From the NCBI GenBank assembly GCA_001632435.1, contig KV423961.1, positions 62,001-126,000 of the forward strand: 64,000 bases of DNA, read 5' to 3'. Positions 55,803 through 64,000 of this stretch are shown here, one piece after another. The first letter of the stretch is position 1, and each line of letters begins with the position of its first letter. This DNA is from Calocera cornea HHB12733. Lineage: Eukaryota; Basidiomycota; Dacrymycetes; Dacrymycetales; Dacrymycetaceae. A program made the translations under genes and the position numbers. Under the pieces are notes generated by a model. That model saw only the letters and a list, made by a program, of their open reading frames with translations. It was not told the DNA's origin and made no database searches.

Positions 55803-56953
55803 ATGGAACGCGATGTAGACCGGGTGGAGGATGTGAATGGAGATGTGAGAACGGAATGCGATGTTGCAGGTGCGTTGCTTGCATAAGCTGTTCACTTGTT
55901 ATTGACTGAAATCTAGTGTCCGAAGCTTCAATGGAAGGAAGAAGCGGTCGTCTCGTGCGCTCGGAAGGAGTTACGAGGCGTCCCCCCTCTGATAGAGTCG
56001 GGAAGCGCGCATCCATCCCAATGAATCCTCCCAGCAGTGATGAAAATGCGCACGCTTCTTTATCGATGGGTTGGATACACGCGGCTGGGTCCGACACCCC
56101 TCACGATATCTTCTCACCTCGCGATGCTCGCCTCCCGGGCAGCATCATCGGCCACCCGGCGACACCCACCGCTCGCCCCGGCACACCTCACGATGCCTTT
56201 TCACCTCGCGCTGACCGCCTCCGGGGCAGCCCCATCGCCGACTGCGCGACGGCCACCGCCCCCCCCGGCCCTCCTCCCAATGACCTGTCACTTTACAACT
56301 CGGCACCGTGCTTGGGCAGGGGTTCGTTCGATCGTTCGGCGACAGCTCATCAGCGCACCCCCTCTACCGGCAATCCTGAGTGGGATATCGATATCTTGGT
56401 GTTGCAATACGCCGAGGAGCATCCCGATGCTTTGGACGATTTCGAAACGGTAGCGGCCGCGGTTGACCGTGACAACCGCAGACTGGGCAGACCTGACCCC
56501 AGTCAGACTTCTCACCTCCGAGCTGTCGTCGACGTCACTCGTGGCCCCCCTGGGTACTCTTCTGGCGTTGCTGAAGGTTGGAGCGGTCAGGGCAATGGCG
56601 CTCCTCCGCCATACGTCCGCGAGGCGCCCGTCTCAGCCCCTCCGCCTCCCCCTGCGCCTGTGTGCGTTACCCCTCCGATCATCCAGGCCAGAGCAGCGCC
56701 GACCAAAGCTATCGCATCGCGTGCCCCCACGCCAACGGCGGTTCCCGAGAGCAACCTGTCCTATTTCCAGCGTCGCTGGAAGAAAGGGCTGTCAAATGGC
56801 CTCAAGTTCCAGGCGCAGAGCCACGCCGGCGATCAGAATTGGTTGCAGCGCGGTGGCCACACCAAGTCTACGCTCGCTCCTAATAGTCCATCGACTCAGA
56901 CCTACTCTCAAGAGCACGACCACATTGGCGTGCACCGAGTTATCTGTGTGTAG
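55803..56953 (+). CDS. Unknown Pro/Ser-rich protein with internal repeats
   Basis: ATG at 55803 encodes MERDVDRVEDVNGDVRTECD; a short intron (GTGCGT to AATCTAG, about 55871-55918) joins to VSEASMEGRSGRLVRSEGVT. Repeats follow: TPHDIFSPRDARLPGSIIGH, TPHDAFSPRADRLRGSPIAD, and a third, divergent PPPNDLSLYN unit, spaced by about 30 residues and separated by Thr/Ala/Pro runs. A globular-looking stretch (NPEWDIDILVLQYAEEHPDA, LDDFETVAAAVDRDNRRLGR) precedes a Pro-rich part and a basic C-terminal part (YFQRRWKKGLSNGL). It ends at 56953. No TM helix. No family recognised. Confidence 0.5.
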
Positions 56954-57586
56954 GACGCAAGTTGCAACCTCTTCATTATCTCGACCTTCTCCGCCTTTTC
57001 ACGGTCGCTTTCAATTGACTCTCGTCCTTTTCCTACCATGACCTCGATCTGAACTGCCGCGTCAACAAGAACTGTTACTGCCCCGAGTTTAGCAGGCCAT
57101 CGAGTAGCTTCCTTTTCCCCACACTCCTTTGCCTCTTTGAGATATGCTCTCGTCATCTGTACGTGGAATCCTGTACTCTGTTACGCTCGTTTGTAGCTAG
57201 GTCAGCGGGGCCGTCCCATCACTAATGACACTCGTTTGATTTGTACATGACAAGTGTCATACAAAGCTGAACTGCAAAGTTGCCTGCACGGCAACAGTAA
57301 TTGTTGATATCATCATCAATTGCTGATCCCTGACCAGACTCTGTTAGTTGGCGGATCGGTCGTTAGTCCAGATTGCTTATTGGCGATTCGCTTATGCAGC
57401 CAGCGGCCAGTTCAGCGAGCCCTCTTGCAGACGGGTACACACAACAAACGATCAATTGACTATGCTACTGGTACAGACTCTAGGTCAGAGTGTCCAGCTA
57501 CGTCGTTTTGGTGATGACTTTGATAACACCTTGGATCCAGGTGACAGGGTCGATGTGAAAATACCAGCAAAGAATTGCGCCGCCAA

Positions 57587-58718
57587 CTAGAGAGGTGTCA
57601 GCTGTTGTGCTGCCGGGTCCCTGGAAGACTTACTCGTGACGACGAACAACCATTGCAGGAATCCCCACAAGCAGCCCCACAGCCATACAATGAGATCCAG
57701 AAAAGCGTTGACGATGATCCCGTAGAAGAAATTGCGGAAGTCCTCCAGACTTGAAGTGCCAGTGAGGAGTGTGCCGAAGTACGCGAACAGATAGGGGAGT
57801 ACACGGGTGAACCAGAACCGGATTCGCAACAGCCGAAGACGGGCTCGGAGAGCGTTGGCCTGAATGTCCAGACGCGCATTGTAACCATCGCGAACACCTT
57901 GAAGTACAGCCTGATGGCGCTGGCGCTCCGACTCCTCGATCCGGGCCGGGTCGTCGTGTGCGAGTCCAAGGAGGTTGGGTGGCAAGAGAAATACGGCGGA
58001 GCCGAGATCGGTGGTCGTGGTCGCTACGGTGGCCGAAGTTGTCTGTTGGGTTTGCCTTGTACGTGTAGTGCGGGCCGTGCGGTTGGTGTTGGTGCGTGTA
58101 TAGTCGGCGTTCGATGTGTTGCGAGGGGTTTCAGGACCACCTGCCTCTATCTGTGGTATGTGTCAGCGGGGAGCTTGACAACACCCACTCTCAACTCAGA
58201 GTTGTCCTGAAACTCATGTATGATAAGGGCTATATCGCTGATCATCTACGCGATGTGCCCGAACAACTCATCGTCGATCGTGCGTCTGACTCAAGTCGAC
58301 TCACCAAATGACCTTGCTCAAGCCCCTGCAACGCATCGCTCCTCGGCACCGCAGTCCAGTTTCCTACCACATTCCCGGCTCCGATGGCCATCACCTCTCC
58401 AGGTACGGAAAAGTTGCCTGAGATCAGAGAACCGGGAGGGCGCAGAGCAACTGTCGGTGGGAAAGGAAGATTGACCATGCTGTTGACCGCTGACCACGAT
58501 GACGTTCCATCACTTGGCCCCACTGTGGAGGCCGCAGTCACAAATTCGGAGTCGAGCGAACGGTCATCAGAGGCGCCTTGTTCAGTGTCGACAGCAGCAG
58601 CAGATGTCCCGACCGCACTCGTCCGTCCGTCGTCGATTCGTAAGACTTTCTTGCGAGATACATCTGCCGGGCCGTCCGTCGTCTCGTCCTCATCCTCGGC
58701 AGGAGTGGAGTTCTCCAT
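57587..58718 (-). CDS. Unknown protein, disordered N-terminus and C-terminal membrane segments
   Basis: ATG at 58718 begins MENSTPAEDEDETTDGPADV, acidic and disordered. An intron with donor GTGAGT (about 58151-58307) joins EQGHL to IEAGGPETPRNTSNADYTRT in phase 0, then a Thr/Arg-rich stretch, then a more structured C-terminal part: RIRFWFTRVLPYLFAYFGTL and YGIIVNAFLDLIVWLWGCLW with GFLQWLFVV. It ends at 57587. Two membrane segments seem likely. The layout (acidic disordered N-terminus, hydrophobic C-terminus) resembles the 53741-55383 gene(s), as does the orientation. Head-to-head with the plus gene at 59458. Confidence 0.5.
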
Positions 58719-59457
58719 GAATGTAATGAGCAGTATAGAGAGTAGAGACGTATGCGTAAGGATGAAGGTGGAAGAGAGACGAGTGCGTGGCAGCCGCGCG
58801 TGAGTCGCTCGGTGGTGGTAAATATAAGGGATCAGAATCGGAATTGCTAGCGCGGGATTCTTTCGATTCTGATCCGGCGCGCACCCTTGTCCTGGGCTAC
58901 TTCTATGCCATTCTCCTTAATGGTGTTTTTATTATTTACAAAATGTGTATATTCTGGTTGATTCTTGACGGCTTCTGGGCACCGAGCTGACTTATCTGGA
59001 TATTGTTTTGATCCGCTTCTTTCGCGGGCCCGTGACTTCCCCAATCAGATGTGCGCGAGGCGCAGCATGGAATCTCCGTCTCTTGAAACTGGTGTAAAAG
59101 CAACACATTTTAACCGTTTGTTCGATCAAGGACAACTGCTTAGAATCACCCCATCCATTTAATTATTGTCAGTCTAAACTTTGTTCCACGGGACTTTGGA
59201 ACTAGACAAAGAAAGACCCTGTGGGCGGCTGAGTCACATGACAGCTGGTACACACATCCGGCTGACTCCGCGCGCCCCAACGGACCCAAAAGCCCCTCAC
59301 AGCTTACACCTCTTCTTCCTCCCCCAGATCCATCCTCCTCACCTCTTAGTACAAATAACTGTGTCTGGAACTTCATCTGTAAGCGTTCTTGCATACTGTC
59401 GTATTCTGACATTGCTGATAATGACTTCCGGCTGATATCAGAAATCCAAGCTGTAAC

Positions 59458-60943
59458 ATGATGGAGGAACGTCTGGAGGCGGGTTACGTGCGAGCATTTC
59501 ATGAGGGTTCCGGTATGTGCATTGTTTGGATTGCTCTTCTTCTCAGCTGATTCTGTACCCACAGAGAATAACCGTTTGCACAACAATCATATCCATATCT
59601 CCCCGAACGGAGACGTCACCAGCGTTCGACCAGAGACTGCGCGTCCGCAGGTCAGGTTCGCTCCCTTCCCAGAGAGCGTGCACGGCCACAAGGACCATGA
59701 GAGCGCAACCTCGAGCCTGGATGAGCCCACTAACGAGGGGACCCTTGTCACTACTCGGTCTCAGCTAACTGCCGCTGCGCGTCTCCACGACAGCAACGTC
59801 CCTGACAACGCAATCTCGAACCTCAACGAGCTTACCAACCAGTCGAGCCTTATCCGTACTCGCTCTCAACCGACGTCCGCTGCGCGCCTGCCCGTCAGCA
59901 AGGTCCATGACAACGGGACCTCGAGATGGGACGCCCTCACCAACCTGTCGACCGATGTCGAACCTCGCTGTCAACTCAAGCACCCTCATCGCGTGCGAAG
60001 CACCTCAGCGGTTCACCGCCCCATCGAGGTTGGCATCTGTAATGGTCTCGACACCTTGGACAAGGGCTATGACTCTCTCAACAAACCGAAACGTATGAGG
60101 AGCACGTCCGATGCCGACACAAGGGCCGCATTCAAGCAAATGGCCTGTTGTCCCGAGGCTGTAATGGACCATGAGCACCTTGTCACTGCAGTGCGCGTCG
60201 AATCCAATGCAGCTGTCGTGTTGGATGGTTGTCCAGCTGGATTGCCTAGAAAACATGACCACATCGTGACTGTCCTCTGCTTGCCGGAGAAAGACGTCAA
60301 TCCGGACTCCAAGATGAAGCGGAAAGCCCCGGCGCTTACATTCTTCCACTTGCCACCCCCTACGGCCGGTACTCCGTCCACTGTTGTGGGGCATGTCTGT
60401 CCTGCAGGCACTGCAGGCATTCATGATCATTTATTGACTGCAGTCTGTGCATTGGGCGATTCCGCTCTTGCTCTTACTCGTACGGAAGTCTGGGCGGCAC
60501 AGCAGAGCCAGCTGCCCCCGGACAAATATCGCATCGAGTCGGGCCGCGATCGCACCCACGACATCGAAATTTGGTCCGACGAAAAGAGGATGCAAGCGAT
60601 CAGCCCGCCATCGGTGTCCCCTCCCTGCTACCGCAACGCGTGCGATGTTCTCGAGGAAGCACTTGAAGTGCCTTCTTCTCTTCCCCCTTCTTACTCGACT
60701 GATGCATTGATGGACGGCGTGCCTGCCCCCAAGGCCCAGGACGGTCACCAAGGAGGAGAGACGATGCGCAGTGGTCACTCGAAGTGGTTCCATCGCCGTC
60801 ACAAGGGCGACAATGACTCCAATCATCGACAGGCTACGGTCACCCCCTCAGCTGACATTCCTGCTGGCAGCGCCTCTCGAACAATCTCGACATCCGGCGG
60901 ATGCTGGAAGTCGTTGTTTACCTGCTTCACCGGTCGCTCCTAA
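59458..60943 (+). CDS. Unknown protein with two sets of internal repeats
   Basis: ATG at 59458 encodes MMEERLEAGYVRAFHEGS; a short intron (GTATGT to ACCCACAG, about 59515-59564) joins to ENNRLHNNHIHISPNGDV. A first set of about 38-residue repeats follows (ATSSLDEPTNEGTLVTTRSQ, AISNLNELTNQSSLIRTRSQ, GTSRWDALTNLSTDVEPRCQ). A second set has the pattern CP-x(3-6)-H-[DE]-H-[LI]-[VL]-T: CCPEAVMDHEHLVTAVRV, GCPAGLPRKHDHIVTVL, VCPAGTAGIHDHLLTAV. The His/Cys layout could bind metal, which is inference. It ends with a basic region (SKWFHRRHKG) and GGCWKSLFTCFTGRS at the C-terminus. No TM helix. No family recognised. Confidence 0.5.
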
Positions 60944-61159
60944 ATTTTCCTATGCCATGCTCTCTCTATTTCTTATCCTAGTACCGCCAGCCAAAATAGT
61001 TGGCCGCATCACGCTCGTTGGTCGCTTCTCATGTTGTATGCCATGCTGTACCGGATCATTCATTGATTACGCTCGTTTTCCATGTGTGACTTCTGCCTAT
61101 TGATGATCGGGCACGGAACCAGATAAGCCTTGATTATCATTGGACCCTCCTCCAACCGA

Positions 61160-61460
61160 CGCAGAGTCGGTTTCCGACACAGTCAGACAGTTTTCATTCA
61201 CTGATCGAGCTGTCTGCGACCGCCGCGGACGCCCGCGCGCCCGCGCGCAGAGACGGTTTTGGACAATCCAAGACAGTTTCGGATCACACAATGCCGTAGA
61301 ACGTAGCAGGCGGAACTGCGTGGAATGGCGCTGAGTCGGGTTTCCAGCCAGTAAGAAGGTTTTGGCTCATCCATCGAGCAGCTTGCGACCGTCGCGGCTC
61401 ACGCGCGCAAAGACGGTTTTGCAGAGCACAAGGCAGTTTTCGATAACACCATCCAACTCC
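61160..61460. repeat. Tandem ~168-bp repeat, family AAGACAGTTT
   Basis: Two units start at about 61168 (cggtttccgacacagtcaga) and 61336 (cgggtttccagccagtaaga). Each has ggtttcc, then agacagtttt/gaaggtttt, then gcgaccg-cgcgg-ctc-cgcgcg, then agacggtttt, and then an agacagtttc/aggcagtttt end with ccg/cga-ac. A related unit occurs at 48140-48350. No coding frame covers it. Confidence 0.75.
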
Positions 61461-62182
61461 CGCCCGCCACCAACATGCGCCGGAAAACGGCGTGAACTGG
61501 TATGACGCGGAGCGTCTTTGCGACGGATTCGACACCTCGGGAAGTGCTCTTCAGACAGGATCTGGGTCGGCCGCGCGGCCAGAAGCGGTCTTGGGGAGCT
61601 CACTGGGTCTCCGGGGAAGCGTTGCCACGGCCCAACAAGGACAGCATCAAAGGATGTTTCATCGTACTCTATGCTACGGAATAAAAATGTTCTATGGCCT
61701 CTTCCGTTTCACACTTTTATGGTGATTGTGTTCTTCTTGTCCTGCATTTGGTGCTGGATCTGTCGCTTCTGCATCTGGTGCTGAATCCGTCTCCTGCTTG
61801 GCCTGGCGCTTCAGAGTGGCAAGCTCTGTTTTGCCAAGCGGCGGTCGCCCGCTCTCCCCAATGCCGGGTCCGATTCAAGGGTACATGTCCTTCCATTCCA
61901 CTCGTGAAGCGACCGGGGGATCGGGAAGGCAATACACCTCGGGCTTGACTGGACCAAATACATTTTGAGTTAGTACTTGAGAAGCCCTGGTGACATATCA
62001 CACACCGAAACATGCAAGGCAAGTAACCAAAAAGCACTCCGAGTTCTTGAGAAAGCATAGCAGGCAAGTAAACCCATCTTCCCAAATGCACCACAAGTAC
62101 CACGTGCTTTGAGCCACAGTTTGTTTCCACCGTAGTTGACATGTTTGGCAGCGGTAGGGACCCCACGCAACCTAATCTGGTC
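61461..62182. other. Intergenic, no confident gene
   Basis: Open frames here are short and lack splice support. Nothing recognised. Confidence 0.4.
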
Positions 62183-63873
62183 TCAGATGGTGTGCAACTC
62201 TGCCAAGCAAAGACTCACGTTCAGAACAATGCCATCGTCCCAGCTTACCTTGACCCAACCCACCCTGAGGACGAACTCTCGCACAAACTTGTCTTTGCTG
62301 ATCCTCTCTGGCATGACATGGTGCCAGCCCGCTTGTCCCATAGCAGGAGTATATTGTGGTAGACCCAATGATTTGCGATCCAGATTTGTCCAGTGAAGCA
62401 ACACAATTGGCTGGCCGAAGATGCCCCACATTCCACGTCTTGGATCTTTCGAAATCGTCACTGGTGGAGGGATCACTGGCTCTGCATTGGAATCGGCAAT
62501 GACAGAGTCGCCGGTCTGGGTGGTTTCGGCTCTCAGCTTTCTGTTGCGTTCACTGGCTTTCCTGCGTACACTGGCTTTCTTGCGTACACTGGCTTTCTTG
62601 CGTTTGGGCTGTCCAGATGAACCAACCTCTTTCGCTCCTTTGTCATCGCTCTTAAACGCAATCGGTGTTGCCGCGTTTTCCGTAGCTGAGTTATCCTCGT
62701 CTCTCGCTCCTGCCGCCCGTTCGTCCGGGGCCTCATCCATCGCGACGTTGTCCTCAGTTGACATCGAGTTCATCCGTCTTGTCACCGCGAGCATATACGC
62801 CTCGATTTCTTCTAAGGTATCTTCATGCGAATAACCACAGAACGTCGCGTGCTCCTACCTCCATTGCCAACTGATTCTCTGTGTGTCGGGAAGACGATCT
62901 CTCAGCGTTGGATAGAGCGGTGCTAGGTCATGGGCCTTGTGTAGAAGCCGCATGAGAAAAGCCTGAAACTTGGGATCGCAGGATCCTATAGCTTCTTCGT
63001 CGAAAGAGGCGAAAAACATGCCCTGATAAAGGTTAGATCGTAGCGAAACCTACAGAGAGAAAAGGGTATACCAATAGCCGGCAAGCCCCATGAAGTCGTT
63101 CCGCTGCAGCCGCATCGTCGAGGTCCCCTGACAGCACAGACCGGTACTTGGTATACATCGTGGCGGACCATACAGTTTCGTCGAGACGATTCGGTCCGTG
63201 CGGCAATAAGCCTCTCATATTTCTGCAGAGGGCAGCCAGACCAGGCGAGAGTGCTTCTTCAGGTAAGAGTTCTCCAGGTATAGGGATGGCAACACCCTCA
63301 TCGGTGCGGATTAAGGACCGCAGATGGTTCATCAGACAAATCAGGACTTTGATTGATAGTTCGGATGGCGGGACGTGGTGGACATAGCACTGGAGCAAGT
63401 ATCGGATCTGAAACCTGATTCAGTTGTCATTCTTGATTCCATCCGCTAAAGCCGTTACCCATGCATCGGTGTGGGCTAAAAGGTACCACATAACACTACC
63501 TGATGATCGAGGCCGCTCCCATACACCGGTAGGGGATAGGGTGCTTTTGAGTTCGGGAAAGATAGTGTGGTCCAGCTCCATTTGAATGTGTCTTTTCCGC
63601 GCAGATATCGTTTCGGTCCACCAGCGGTAGGACGGCGCTCGATGCCCTTTCCGGTAGGGTGCACTCAACGACAGGGATGGCTCGCGGCCCATCGCAAAAG
63701 AATAAAATGCGTCGGGAACATAGTCCTGCTTGAGGATGGTGATGTTGCTGTTTATTGAGTACGCCCAAATACAGTCACGACTGTACAGCACATCCCGGAG
63801 AAGTCGTGCTTGGAGTCGTCCAGACCATTCATTGATGTTGAGGCATTTCGCCGAGCGGGTCACCAAGTTCTAA
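62183..63873 (-). CDS. Unknown protein, 5' end off the right edge
   Basis: Four exons on the minus strand can be joined. The rightmost (to about 63873, entering after an acceptor TTTAG) encodes NLVTRSAKCLNINEWSGRLQ and ends AHTDAW; a 51-nt intron (about 63411-63461) leads to IRYLLQCYVHHVPPSELSIK, CLMNHLRSLIRTDEGVAIPI, GPNRLDETVWSATMYTKYRS and ends CRLL. Another intron (about 63018-63077) leads to GMFFASFDEEAIGSCDPKFQ, then a 51-nt intron (donor AATCA|GTTGGC, near 62823-62873) leads to NTLEEIEAYMLAVTRR. The C-terminus has Lys/Arg/Ser repeats (KKASVRKKASVRRKAS) and ends ELHTI at 62183. The last join removes an apparent stop codon. Its true 5' end is beyond the window or unresolved near 63900. 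Not recognised. Confidence 0.5.
62546..62599 (-). repeat. Three 18-bp tandem units in the coding sequence
   Basis: An 18-bp unit (plus strand gcgt-cactggctttc-t) occurs three times in a row, giving the KKASVR repeats of the unknown minus-strand gene. The frame is kept. Confidence 0.85.
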
Positions 63874-64000
63874 AGTGCGTCAGGATATGTATTGGACGGT
63901 ACAAATAATGCTACATGCCCAGATGGCTTTTGTGCGTGCCAAATGTATGCCGACGTCACCGATGTCACTAGTTGACTGTGGCGGAGGCGCAGTCATCAGA

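Overview
The window looks like nuclear DNA from a filamentous basidiomycete (Agaricomycetes-like). Genes are dense and split by many 41-80 nt GT-AG introns, coding regions are GC-rich, and the conserved proteins (FAN1, DIS3, NAA30, a WDR79/TCAB1-type WD40 protein, MsrA) are eukaryotic with fungal features. No rRNA gene, convincing tRNA gene, CRISPR array or bacterial operon was seen. Gene models were built by hand-joining exons; 5' ends and some junctions are uncertain where stated.

Left part (0-31 kb): a partial unknown gene leaves the left edge, followed by a multi-exon coiled-coil gene. A complete FAN1 nuclease (minus strand) is divergent from a tandem pair of leucine-rich-repeat genes with a small SAP-like ORF between them. 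Then come a DUF2264 protein, a ~2 kb gene-free region, two related sugar-type MFS transporters, and a tandem pair of monocarboxylate-type MFS transporters. A decayed fragment of the FAN1 3' end, introns retained, lies between that pair. A compact housekeeping block follows: WDR79-like, NAA30 (divergent from it), MsrA (convergent with NAA30) and the exosome nuclease DIS3 (divergent from MsrA).

Middle (31-41 kb): a 2 kb stretch without a confident gene, a SNF2-family remodeller with C-terminal PHD-like zinc fingers and a SUMO-interaction-like tail, a MARVEL-like four-helix membrane protein followed by a perfect (ATG)27 microsatellite, and a GNAT acetyltransferase.

Right part (41-64 kb) is accessory in character. 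It holds a 502-bp non-autonomous DNA transposon with long terminal inverted repeats and a perfect 10-bp target duplication (Mutator-like), and a degraded element with a DDE integrase gene and a second ORF interrupted by one in-frame TGA. It also holds two dispersed repeat families, two F-box-like/LRR genes facing each other, and an alternating minus/plus/minus/plus set of unrecognised genes (53.7-60.9 kb): disordered proteins with C-terminal hydrophobic segments paired head-to-head with repeat-bearing secreted-independent proteins. An unknown minus-strand gene runs toward the right edge.

Most notable: three independent GC-AG introns (in FAN1, an LRR gene and a sugar transporter), the FAN1 segmental duplication embedded between duplicated transporters, the Mutator-like MITE, and the alternating divergent gene pairs at 53.7-60.9 kb.
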